DNA of 6,863 nucleotides from Bacteroidota bacterium (GTDB lineage Bacteria > Bacteroidota > Ignavibacteria > UBA10030 > UBA8401), in the NCBI GenBank assembly GCA_003456055.1, contig DMPG01000207.1, positions 822 through 7,684 on the forward strand. The letters run 5' to 3'. The notes under the pieces are model-generated. The model was not told where the DNA came from. It ran no database searches and saw nothing but the letters and a program-made list of their open reading frames with translations. Positions 1 to 5,883 of this stretch are shown piece after piece; position 1 is the first letter of the stretch, and each line of letters starts with the position of its first letter. The position numbers were made by a program, and so were the translations under genes.

Positions 1-684
1 AAAGGAAAATATGTGCTGCTCTACGATCCTTTGGACGGATCCGGGAATATTGATGCGAATGTCAGTATTGGTACAATATTCTCTATTTATCGTCGTATTT
101 CCAAAAATGGTCATGGAACAATGGAAGATGTCTTGCAGCCAGGGTACAAACAAATTGCTGCCGGATATGTTGTTTTTGGATCGAGCACTATGTTGGTCTA
201 TACAAGCGGTGATGGTGTTCATGGATTCACATTGGATCCGAGTATTGGTGAATTTTTACTCTCTCATGAAAACATTAAAATGCCGAAACGAGGAAAGATT
301 TACAGCGTGAATGAAGGAAATTATAAATGGTGGGGAACTGGTGTGAAAAAGTACATTAAGTATTTACAAGAAGAAGACCAATTGTCTTCGAGGCCGTATT
401 CAGGAAGATATATCGGGTCACTTGTTGCAGATTTCCATCGGACATTGTTATACGGCGGAATTTATTTGTATCCCGGTGATTCACGAAATCAAAATGGAAA
501 ACTGCGGTTGATGTATGAAAATAATCCCTTGGCATATATTTGCGAACAAGCAGGAGGGCGCGCGATCGATGGTGAAAAACGCATTTTAGATGTCATCCCG
601 ACAGAACTGCATCAACGAACGCCGCTATTTATCGGCAGCGTGGAAGATATCAATGACTGTGAACGATTTCTCAAAGAACAATAA
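1..684 (+). CDS. fbp: Class I fructose-1,6-bisphosphatase, 5'-truncated by the window edge
   Basis: Cytoplasmic gluconeogenic enzyme that hydrolyses fructose 1,6-bisphosphate to fructose 6-phosphate and phosphate with Mg2+. The frame is already open at base 1, so the true start lies outside the window; a GTG at 13 is internal. The 227 residues present begin just before the metal-binding motif [10 protein letters not shown] (visible residues 9-18). The substrate-binding segments follow: SVNEGNY (about 102-108), [14 protein letters not shown] (about 134-147), [10 protein letters not shown] (about 167-176, with the metal-ligand Glu at 173) and EQAGGRA. The C-terminal ILDVIP..LHQR..LFIG is typical of the bacterial family. 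Family members are about 330-340 residues, so roughly 110 N-terminal residues are missing. In the DPLDGSSNID consensus the second Ser is Gly here; both catalytic Asp residues are kept. The gene is followed at once by a strong terminator and is convergent with the lipoprotein gene. Identification is very secure. Confidence 0.97.
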   Translation, partial: KGKYVLLYDPLDGSGNIDANVSIGTIFSIYRRISKNGHGTMEDVLQPGYKQIAAGYVVFGSSTMLVYTSGDGVHGFTLDPSIGEFLLSHENIKMPKRGKIYSVNEGNYKWWGTGVKKYIKYLQEEDQLSSRPYSGRYIGSLVADFHRTLLYGGIYLYPGDSRNQNGKLRLMYENNPLAYICEQAGGRAIDGEKRILDVIPTELHQRTPLFIGSVEDINDCERFLKEQ

Positions 685-706
685 TAGTTACAATTGAATT
701 TAAAAT

Positions 707-737
707 AAAAAACCTTCGTCAATGACGAAGGTTTTTT
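707..737. terminator. Bidirectional intrinsic terminator between convergent genes
   Basis: Perfect 14-bp inverted repeat, arms 707-720 and 724-737, around a 3-nt loop AAT. The core arm CCTTCGTC pairs with GACGAAGG, flanked by A6 on the left and T6 on the right, so an RNA from either strand forms a stable stem ending in a U tract. It lies 22 bp after the fbp stop and 22 bp beyond the stop of the - strand lipoprotein gene, which is the expected place for a terminator shared by two convergent units. Confidence 0.92.
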
Positions 738-759
738 ATTGGTGGGGTCAATTTAAGAA

Positions 760-1551
760 TCAGTTCAATTTAGCTCTTGCTCGTTTTACATATTCGCTTG
801 TAGGATACATATCCAATAGTTTCTGGTATTCTGTTTTTGCTTTTTGTTTATCGCCTAAACGCTCGTAGCTTTGTGCGATCATTAATTGTGCATCATCTCT
901 TTTTTCGGAAAACTTATAACCTTGTACTAATTGAAAATGCTGAATTGCTTGAGAGTAATTTTTTAATTGAAAATTACATTCACCCATCCAGTAATGGCAG
1001 TTATCGGCATAATCATCTTTTATGCCGGTATTTAACAAAGTCTGTAGCTCTTCGATCGCGTTCCGATAATTTCTACCTCTTGCAGTATTTATTGCCGATT
1101 CATATGCACGAATCTCTTCGTAGGATGATTTTCCTGCCATTGGCTCACGTTTTTGAACCCTTACCGGTTCCGATTTTTTTGGTGCGGATGCTAATGCTGC
1201 ATTTGCAGCTTCTAAGTCCGATATTTTTGTGCCGAATTCTTTATTGGCTTGTTGTAATGAAGAATTTTCATCCTTCAATTGCATATTCTCAGATTTTAAT
1301 GCATCAAGATCAGATTGAAGTTGTTCTCTTGTAGGTCCTTCCTGAACAGGCTGTTCTTGAATTGCTTGTTCTTGAACGACTTGGTCGGTAGTGTCTTCCG
1401 CTGGCTGATCTTGCGGAGTTTCTTCTGCAATACCTGTATCAGTGACCATTTCATCTTCAGACATAGCCTCTTCGGATCCACCGCAGCCTATAAACCCAAC
1501 TGCTAGCAAAGAGATTATTACAAAAAATCGTAGAGAAGTTAAACGAACCAT
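760..1551 (-). CDS. Coiled-coil/TPR lipoprotein resembling the Tol-Pal-associated protein CpoB (YbgF)
   Basis: 263-residue predicted outer-membrane lipoprotein. Residues 1-22 form a signal peptide with a basic start, a hydrophobic stretch FFVIISLLAVGF, and a lipobox-like FIG before Cys23; Phe at -3 is slightly unusual. No Asp follows the Cys, which favours outer-membrane sorting if the Lol rule applies. Residues 26-75 are acidic and Glu/Gln-rich with a 5-residue repeat. Residues 73-121 look like a coiled coil (LKSENMQLKDENSSLQQANKEF). From about 145 to the end there are TPR-like repeats (YESAINTARGRNYRNAIEELQ, then ADNCHYWMGECNFQLKNYSQAI, then AQLMIAQSYERLGDKQKAKTEY). Coiled coil plus three TPRs ending in a YP.S.Y...A pattern is the CpoB/YbgF plan, a periplasmic factor linking Tol-Pal to septal cell-wall synthesis. 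No tol or pal gene is visible here, so the role is inferred from architecture. The start is fixed by a perfect GGAGG five bases upstream. Confidence 0.8.
   Translation of the reverse strand: MVRLTSLRFFVIISLLAVGFIGCGGSEEAMSEDEMVTDTGIAEETPQDQPAEDTTDQVVQEQAIQEQPVQEGPTREQLQSDLDALKSENMQLKDENSSLQQANKEFGTKISDLEAANAALASAPKKSEPVRVQKREPMAGKSSYEEIRAYESAINTARGRNYRNAIEELQTLLNTGIKDDYADNCHYWMGECNFQLKNYSQAIQHFQLVQGYKFSEKRDDAQLMIAQSYERLGDKQKAKTEYQKLLDMYPTSEYVKRARAKLN
1336..1380 (-). repeat. Three copies of a 15-bp in-frame repeat (VQEQ-type pentapeptide)
   Basis: Three adjacent 15-bp units (1366-1380, 1351-1365, 1336-1350) encode VVQEQ, AIQEQ and PVQEG, residues 58-72 of the lipoprotein. The first two units are close at DNA level (the + strand reads TTGTTCTTGAACGAC and CTGTTCTTGAATTGC); the third has diverged. 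They lie in the flexible acidic linker between lipid anchor and coiled coil, so copy-number change would only alter linker length. Confidence 0.6.
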
Positions 1552-1553
1552 GA

Positions 1554-1561
1554 TTCCTCCG
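1554..1561 (-). promoter_or_regulatory. Strong Shine-Dalgarno of the lipoprotein gene
   Basis: The - strand reads CCGGAGGAATC directly before ATG at 1551. GGAGG is complementary to the 3' end of 16S rRNA with about 5 nt spacing, and it fixes the start choice. Confidence 0.85.
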
Positions 1562-1573
1562 GAAAATGTTCAA

Positions 1574-1604
1574 AATATAAGTGGAACTGTATAGAATGTA
1601 TCAA
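1574..1604 (-). promoter_or_regulatory. Possible promoter of the lipoprotein gene
   Basis: On the - strand a TTGATA box (1604-1599) and a TATATT box (1579-1574) are separated by 19 bp, longer than the sigma-70 optimum of 17. The run TATATTTTG also comes close to the TAnnTTTG -7 element used in Bacteroidota, with a TTG about 20 bp upstream. The position, about 25 bp upstream of the start codon and after a hairpin that may end the preceding unit, is suitable. Two boxes in AT-rich DNA are weak evidence. Confidence 0.35.
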
Positions 1605-1613
1605 TAGCAGGCT

Positions 1614-1634
1614 AAAAAGTCAAGCCGACTTTTT
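1614..1634 (-). terminator. Hairpin overlapping the ATP-grasp stop codon, possible terminator
   Basis: Perfect 8-bp inverted repeat, arms 1614-1621 and 1627-1634, loop 5 nt. On the - strand it reads AAAAAGTC-GGCTT-GACTTTTT and encloses the end of the reading frame and its TGA. The T5 tract is part of the stem, so this is a weak-to-moderate terminator or an RNA 3' end stabiliser. A competing fold pairs GGCT (1610-1613) with AGCC (1623-1626). Confidence 0.45.
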
Positions 1635-2537
1635 AATTAAAGTGCGAGTGAATTTTGCACATTGGATCTGAATAGTGTTGATAACCTCAATAGGAACACC
1701 GTCAAAATATTTAGATTGCGGACGCATATCACATATTTCATTCACATAATCCACCACAATAAATTTTCCTTCGCTATCAAGGGCTATCTCTGAGGAAAAG
1801 AAATCTAGACGGCAAATCTTGCGAATTATCATCAACGTTGGCCGTAATTTTTGAAGATTATATTTACGCTCATCCTGTTTGGTAAGGACCCTATAAATAT
1901 GAGTGCGATGATCCCACCAACAGAGAATAATCGTTCCGAATGCATAAAAAGTGCGGAACCAAGCAATATCATTTCCTAATATTTTAGGCTGAACGGTTTC
2001 CTGCAATAAATAGGTATCGTTTTTATGATGCTGACGGGTTTCCAAAATTTCTTTTAATGTTTCCGCACCAAGAACAACTCCAAGACCTCCTCCGGTTGTA
2101 TTGGCAGGTTTAATGATAAACGGTCTGCCGAGATGTGCAAGTTCCGTCAGACTCAGTTCAAGTTCTTTGTTTTTATTATACGGCGAAACAATAATAGAAT
2201 AGGGTACGTGAATACCTTCTCCCATCAATGCAAGATGCATATTGGCTTTGTCTTTAGCATAATCAATCAGTTCGTGTCGATTAAAAACATAGGTCTTTGT
2301 TTTTGCAATAAATTTTGCGAGAGGAATGAAACTGTCGGCTGAATCTGATGCACGGTCTAAAAAAGTGCGGAAAGCAATTTTTTTAGACCGGACAAGTTTT
2401 GTAACAGATTCAATATTATGAGGTTCTATCCTGAACGAAGAAAGTTTAAGAGCATTACATTGTTCTTCAACACCGAAAATAAAATCGTGGTCGAATTCCC
2501 AATCCCATGCCAAACCAATATCAAAAATCTCTGCCAT
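1620..2537 (-). CDS. ATP-grasp family protein of unknown substrate
   Basis: 305-residue soluble protein that I cannot assign to a named enzyme. It has the layout of an ATP-grasp ligase. An N-terminal region of about 90 residues is followed by a lid-like section (residues 91-137) and by GRPFIIKPANTTGGGLGVVLG (137-157), whose Lys143 and glycine loop 149-151 fit the ATP-binding Lys and the flexible P-loop-like segment. YLLQETV (176-182) resembles the hinge that contacts adenine. FFSSEIALDSEGKFIVVDYVNEICDMRPQ (246-274) resembles the C-terminal metal-binding strand, with Glu250, Asp263 and Asn266 as candidate Mg2+ ligands. ATP-grasp enzymes activate a carboxylate as acyl phosphate and join it to an amine, thiol or carbon, so an amide- or peptide-forming role is possible but not shown. 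The gene starts 15 bp after nagB stops and has no visible Shine-Dalgarno, so it is probably translated by coupling to nagB. Confidence 0.75.
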   Translation of the reverse strand: MAEIFDIGLAWDWEFDHDFIFGVEEQCNALKLSSFRIEPHNIESVTKLVRSKKIAFRTFLDRASDSADSFIPLAKFIAKTKTYVFNRHELIDYAKDKANMHLALMGEGIHVPYSIIVSPYNKNKELELSLTELAHLGRPFIIKPANTTGGGLGVVLGAETLKEILETRQHHKNDTYLLQETVQPKILGNDIAWFRTFYAFGTIILCWWDHRTHIYRVLTKQDERKYNLQKLRPTLMIIRKICRLDFFSSEIALDSEGKFIVVDYVNEICDMRPQSKYFDGVPIEVINTIQIQCAKFTRTLIKKSA

Positions 2538-2552
2538 TTGATGATTGAACCG

Positions 2553-3368
2553 TTACTGTTTCAATAATGATTTCGGTTCCAGATTCGCCGATTCAATATC
2601 TTTGAAATATTTCACTGTTCCCACTTTTAGTTCGACCGTTGCTTCATCATCACACACGATCATTCCTTTTGGATGAAGCTGCAAAGCGCTCACCGTCCAC
2701 ATATGGTTTACACCAGCTTCAACAACGTTGGACAAGGCTCTTGCTTTTTTGTGTCCATTGATGATGATGACCACTTCTTTAGCGTCGAGAATGGTAGCGA
2801 CACCAACCGTTAATGCTGTTTTAGGGACCTTTGTGATATCGTTGTCGAAAAATCGTGAGTTCGCAACGATGGTATCATACGTAAGGGTCTTTATCCGTGT
2901 TCGTGATGCAAGTGATGAACCTGGTTCGTTGAATGCAATATGTCCATCGGGTCCAATTCCGCCGAGGAATAAATCTATACCGCCGGCTTTTTTAATCTTC
3001 TGTTCGTACTCATTACATTCTTTGCTTAGATCATTTGCATTACCGTTTAGAATGTTTACATTTTTCTTTTGAATATCAACAAGATTGAAGAAATTATTCG
3101 ACATGAATGAATGATAACTCTCCTGATGTTCTTTCGGTAATCCGACGTATTCATCCATATTGAATGTTATTACATTTTTGAATGAAACAAGTCCCTCTTT
3201 GTGCATTCTGATAAGTTCTTTATATGTTCCAAGCGGTGATGAACCGGTAGGAAGTCCGAGAACGAATGGCTTTCGTGGTGTTGGATTGAATTCCCTGATT
3301 CGTTTTACGACATACGATGCAGTCCATTGACTGACACGTTCATAATTGGATTGAATGATAACGCGCAT
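2553..3368 (-). CDS. nagB: Glucosamine-6-phosphate deaminase (hexameric, allosteric type)
   Basis: Cytoplasmic enzyme converting glucosamine 6-phosphate to fructose 6-phosphate plus ammonia, the exit step of amino-sugar and chitin catabolism. The 271 residues align with E. coli NagB (266) without gaps through the active site. Asp72 (in FNMDEYVGL), Asp141, His143 and Glu148 (in [16 protein letters not shown]) are all present, as are the phosphate-binding residues Ser43, Arg172 and Lys208. Residues corresponding to the N-acetylglucosamine-6-phosphate allosteric site (Ser151, Ser152, Arg158, Lys160, Tyr254) are also kept, so allosteric activation is likely. The start at 3368 has a good AAAGGAA site 5 nt upstream. 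nagB is the first gene of a - strand unit with the ATP-grasp gene; no nagA or transporter is in view. Family assignment is very secure. Confidence 0.97.
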   Translation of the reverse strand: MRVIIQSNYERVSQWTASYVVKRIREFNPTPRKPFVLGLPTGSSPLGTYKELIRMHKEGLVSFKNVITFNMDEYVGLPKEHQESYHSFMSNNFFNLVDIQKKNVNILNGNANDLSKECNEYEQKIKKAGGIDLFLGGIGPDGHIAFNEPGSSLASRTRIKTLTYDTIVANSRFFDNDITKVPKTALTVGVATILDAKEVVIIINGHKKARALSNVVEAGVNHMWTVSALQLHPKGMIVCDDEATVELKVGTVKYFKDIESANLEPKSLLKQ

Positions 3369-3459
3369 AAAATTCCTTTCTGTATCGATAGTTATACCAC
3401 CAATATAAAAAATAGAAGGATTCTTTTCACTTTTATTTTTATCTTTTACAGAATAAAAA
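3369..3459. promoter_or_regulatory. Divergent intergenic region carrying the promoters of nagB and the phosphoesterase gene
   Basis: This 91-bp, very AT-rich gap separates two divergent genes, so it must hold at least the nagB promoter. A - strand TATAAC (3396-3391) is a candidate -10 for nagB, without a convincing -35. The nagB Shine-Dalgarno AAAGGAA is at 3379-3373. On the + strand no clear box pair or Shine-Dalgarno precedes the ATG at 3460; the sequence before it is T-rich, then GAATAAAAA. I see no obvious inverted-repeat operator. Confidence 0.4.
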
Positions 3460-4734
3460 ATGGTTCATTACAACACTTTTTCTATTGGAGCAAATTTCAT
3501 CTCTCAGAATAAAAAATATTTCCTCCGACAAAATAGCACGCGGCATTTTATTCGAACGTTGATCCTCTCTTTTTACCGACAATTCGACAAAAACACTTTC
3601 GTACTATTTCTCATCTCAATCAGTTTGTTCGCTGGCTGCAGTATTCAGTCGAACTATGTAAAAGAATCATACGGGGTATCAGTTCCAACAGATTCGATTA
3701 AACAGACTATTTATTTGATCGGCGATGCCGGTGAACCTCTTGTAGAGAAGAAGGAGCCGGTCTTCCGATTGCTCAATAATTCTGCCTCGGTTTCTCCTGC
3801 GAACAGTACAATAATTTTCCTTGGGGATAATATCTATCCGAGCGGATTACCGGACAGTGGTCATAGTGACCGAGAAGAAATGGAGCGAAGATTAAATGAG
3901 CAAATAAATATTGGTGTTGAAAGCCGTACGCGAACCATTTTTATCCCCGGAAATCATGATTGGGACTATAAAGGACGTGACGGTCTGGCGGCCATAAAAA
4001 GACAAGAAGAATTTATCACTCAAAAGAATAATTCCCATATCTCCATGCTGCCAAAGTCCGGATTGCCCGGTCCTTCGGTTGTTGATATCGATGATGAAGT
4101 AAGAATTATTGCAATTGATACTGAATGGTGGCTTCACAAGTATCAAAAACCATTTTACCAGAACGATTCCAATGAAGTTCAAACGCAGCATAGATTTTTA
4201 GATTCGTTATCCGGTATTCTTGCCGGATCGCAACAGCGAAAGATCATTGTTGTGGGACATCATCCGTTACGGACATTTGGTGAACATGGCGGATTCTTTG
4301 ACTGGAAAGACCATCTCTTTCCATTGCGAAAGCTATCAAACTGGTTGTGGATCCCGCTTCCGGGAATAGGTTCACTGTATCCCATTTCGAGAATATTTGG
4401 TATTTCTGATCAGGATATGTCCGGCAGGAAAAATACATTGATGCGGAATGCAATCGACAGTGTTCTTTCGCTGTATCCTGTTGTTGTTTATGCATCCGGA
4501 CACGAACATGTATTGCAAGTGATTGAAAAAGAATCACATCATTATTATCTCGTTAGTGGAAACGGGATCCAACTTCATGATGAAGCTTTGACGGTTGCAG
4601 CATCAACAATTGCAGCAAGTCGAAATAAAGGTTTTATGCGTTTGGATTTCCTCAAGAGCGGGAAGATAAGGCTTGGAGTTGTCGTTGCCGAAGACAACGA
4701 AGGTGTTGAAATATTCTCAATGATCTTGAAATGA
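3460..4734 (+). CDS. Calcineurin-fold metallophosphoesterase, probable lipoprotein
   Basis: 424-residue predicted envelope phosphoesterase with a two-metal active site; the substrate is unknown. All five signature motifs of the family are present: GDAG (Asp89), GDNIYP (Asp123, Asn124, Tyr126), GNHDW (Asn165-His166-Asp167), GHHP (His267-His268) and GHEH (His348, His350). The GDNIYP form resembles purple-acid-phosphatase-like members seen in Bacteroidota. A hydrophobic segment with [13 protein letters not shown] (296-308) may lie against a membrane. The N-terminus has a signal-peptide core [14 protein letters not shown] with a lipobox and Cys60. From the ATG at 3460 the segment before the hydrophobic core is unusually long, about 45 residues. 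An in-frame TTG at 3559 would give an ordinary 26-residue lipoprotein signal peptide, but neither start has a Shine-Dalgarno. An in-frame TAA at 3454 rules out a start further upstream. The gene stands alone: divergent from nagB and convergent with the insertion sequence. Confidence 0.85.
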   Translation: MVHYNTFSIGANFISQNKKYFLRQNSTRHFIRTLILSFYRQFDKNTFVLFLISISLFAGCSIQSNYVKESYGVSVPTDSIKQTIYLIGDAGEPLVEKKEPVFRLLNNSASVSPANSTIIFLGDNIYPSGLPDSGHSDREEMERRLNEQINIGVESRTRTIFIPGNHDWDYKGRDGLAAIKRQEEFITQKNNSHISMLPKSGLPGPSVVDIDDEVRIIAIDTEWWLHKYQKPFYQNDSNEVQTQHRFLDSLSGILAGSQQRKIIVVGHHPLRTFGEHGGFFDWKDHLFPLRKLSNWLWIPLPGIGSLYPISRIFGISDQDMSGRKNTLMRNAIDSVLSLYPVVVYASGHEHVLQVIEKESHHYYLVSGNGIQLHDEALTVAASTIAASRNKGFMRLDFLKSGKIRLGVVVAEDNEGVEIFSMILK

Positions 4735-4742
4735 GAATATTT
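4709..4742 (+). terminator. Hairpin spanning the phosphoesterase stop codon, possible terminator
   Basis: Perfect 11-bp inverted repeat, arms 4709-4719 (AAATATTCTCA) and 4732-4742 (TGAGAATATTT), with a 12-nt loop. The right arm begins with the TGA stop itself and is followed by the T-rich ATTCTTTCATTT. The stem has only two G:C pairs, so it is weak as an intrinsic terminator. It is nevertheless the only candidate before the insertion sequence. Confidence 0.4.
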
Positions 4743-4785
4743 ATTCTTTCATTTAAAGAGACATCTGAAAAATTGGTTGTCTATT

Positions 4786-4821
4786 GTCATTCTGGGCATA
4801 AAGGTCATTTTTTGTTGCTAA
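4786..4821 (+). repeat. Left terminal inverted repeat of the insertion sequence
   Basis: Inward reading: GTCATTCTGGG, CA, TAAAGGTCA, TTTTTT, GTTGCTAA. It matches the right end at 29 of 36 positions, with mismatches confined to the CA/TT pair and the A/T hexamer. The last codons of the transposase (S-N-K-K-stop) are encoded inside it. Confidence 0.9.
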
Positions 4822-5762
4822 TTTTTCCCGGTAATAAATAAAAGTACCATTTGAAGTAAGCGTCACGATGATGGATAGCAAGCCCACGATGGTGACGATA
4901 ATGTTCTTTGAGACGACTAAAATAACTTTCAAGCGTATTGGTAGAACTTGGTATGCGATGGTTTCTCACATAATGAAATAGATCCGGTAGTGCTTTTAGC
5001 AACATACTGCGAGCACGCAGCAAATCACTAAAGACCCAACCGCGATCGGTGGAATGTATAATCGCATATCCGAAGCGATGTTCCCAAGCAACAACATCAG
5101 CGATAACTTGGCGAGCTTCAGCGAATGTTCTCACCGCACAGATGCGAAGAAAGATCTTTCGTAAATGTTTTACGTCGGTTCGTTTTGGATTTCGACGACA
5201 CCAACTCAAACCTTGACGTTGAACGTGAACGATGCATCGCTGTAGCTTTATTGATGGCCATACTGCACGTAAATACTTGATTTGATAAGGGTTTCCATCA
5301 ACAGTGACACTCTTTGGTGATAATCCTGCATCAGCGAGTGATCGATAGACAATTGGTAAGATGCCAGATCCTTCTGATATATCATAAGCAGCATACACCA
5401 ATTGTTTGGTATCGGCATTCATTACAACATAAATACCAATGCGATGTTCTAAGAACGTTCCATCGCAAATGATATGACGAACCGTCGACAATGAATACGT
5501 ACTGTGTGGTGGATGTTTCAACCAATACTGAATACAACGTTTGAGTGTTGCTCTGCTCAGTTTGCTGATGCTCGAGAGTTGGCGAACACTGTATCCTTCA
5601 ATGATCCATTTTTTAAACCAATGGATATGATGAGTTGATGGCAGTTTCCAAATAAATGTTCTATGACATTGACGGCAATACCATCGCTGTTGTTGAGTTG
5701 GTGTTTTACCAAATCGTTTTACGTCGGATGATTTACATCGTACGCAGTGCTTTTTTGGTCAC
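4805..5762 (-). pseudogene. IS256/Mutator-type DDE transposase with N-terminal zinc ribbon, frameshifted at codon 3-5
   Basis: Catalyses element mobility through an RNase H-fold DDE domain. The frame is open from 5758 to 4805, but no ATG, GTG or TTG occurs in it before a TTG at 5521, which lies after essential domains. A GTG at 5762 has a good AAGGTGA Shine-Dalgarno but is one base out of frame; the A6 run at 5756-5751 separates the two frames. Dropping one A gives 318 residues starting M-T-K-K-H-C. In that numbering a zinc ribbon (C6xxC9, C29xxC32) is followed by a helix-turn-helix-like region (about 38-75, with EGYSVRQLSSISKLSRATLKR), Asp100 in ICDGTF, Asp155 in TVDGNP, the Mutator C-x2-H motif in LQRCIVHVQRQ, and Glu278 in TNTLESYFSRLKEH. 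This matches IS256-type transposases of the Zn-binding variant (IS1249-like). Apart from the indel nothing looks decayed, so the break is recent, tolerated by slippage, or a read error. Confidence 0.82.
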
Positions 5763-5768
5763 GATTCT

Positions 5769-5775
5769 TCACCTT
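5769..5775 (-). promoter_or_regulatory. Shine-Dalgarno that identifies the original transposase start
   Basis: AAGGTGA lies 6 nt upstream of GTG at 5762 on the - strand. It supports that GTG as the ancestral start and hence a one-base shift downstream. Confidence 0.65.
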
Positions 5776-5783
5776 GTCAGAGT

Positions 5784-5792
5784 TTTATACCA
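5784..5792 (-). promoter_or_regulatory. Possible extended -10 promoter of the transposase
   Basis: The - strand reads TGGTATAAA (5792-5784), an extended -10 of the form TGnTATAAT with one mismatch. Looser -35 candidates upstream (TTGTTC with 19 bp spacing, TTGAAA with 12 bp) are off-spacing. Transcription would begin near 5777, just before the Shine-Dalgarno, giving a leader of about 15 nt. Confidence 0.4.
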
Positions 5793-5826
5793 ATAACGCT
5801 ATTTCAAAGAACAACTTACAGTTATT

Positions 5827-5862
5827 TTAGCAACATTTTTTGACCTTTAAACCCAGAATGAC
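5827..5862 (-). repeat. Right terminal inverted repeat of the insertion sequence
   Basis: Inward reading on the - strand: GTCATTCTGGG, TT, TAAAGGTCA, AAAAAT, GTTGCTAA. This is the transposase promoter-proximal end. Confidence 0.9.
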
Positions 5863-5883
5863 GAACGATTTACGTCTGGCGTT

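Larger units (their letters stand above)
4786..5862 (-). mobile_element. Insertion sequence, IS256/Mutator-like with Zn-ribbon transposase, 1077 bp
   Basis: A single - strand transposase frame is enclosed by 36-nt imperfect terminal inverted repeats at 4786-4821 and 5827-5862. Both read inward GTCATTCTGGG, two variable bases, TAAAGGTCA, a variable A/T hexamer, then GTTGCTAA. Both ends are present, so the copy is structurally complete, but its transposase start is out of frame. No target-site duplication can be read: the bases outside the left end (TGTCTATT) differ from those outside the right end (GAACGATT), whereas IS256-type elements usually make 8-9 bp duplications. The element lies 51 bp after the phosphoesterase stop and 21 bp after the phoH stop, in the gap between two convergent genes, and interrupts no visible frame. 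Confidence 0.88.

Noticed and set aside
837..1334. 165-codon open frame on the + strand
   Set aside because: It lies antisense within the lipoprotein gene, which has a signal peptide, coiled coil, TPRs and a perfect RBS. The + strand frame shows no recognisable domain.
2728..3072. 114-codon open frame on the + strand
   Set aside because: Antisense shadow of nagB, covering its conserved catalytic region.
4735..4785. Possible small gene or RNA between the phosphoesterase and the IS
   Set aside because: Only 51 bp, AT-rich, with no start plus RBS and no structure beyond the hairpin at the stop codon.
4805..5521. Reading the transposase as a complete 238-residue protein from the TTG at 5521
   Set aside because: The same frame continues upstream without a stop to 5758 and encodes a zinc ribbon and helix-turn-helix. 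There is no Shine-Dalgarno at 5521, so that TTG is an internal Leu codon.
5750..5756. A-AAA-AAG heptamer as a programmed -1 frameshift site like those of IS3 elements
   Set aside because: The heptamer is phased to the transposase body frame, so a -1 shift would leave that frame. Moving from the GTG frame into the body needs +1 (or -2). Slippage is possible, but the classical -1 mechanism does not fit.
4778..5870. Short ATT similarity at the two IS flanks as a target-site duplication
   Set aside because: ATT ends both 8-base flanks (TGTCTATT, GAACGATT) but is not at the matching position for a duplication, and three AT-rich bases are expected by chance.
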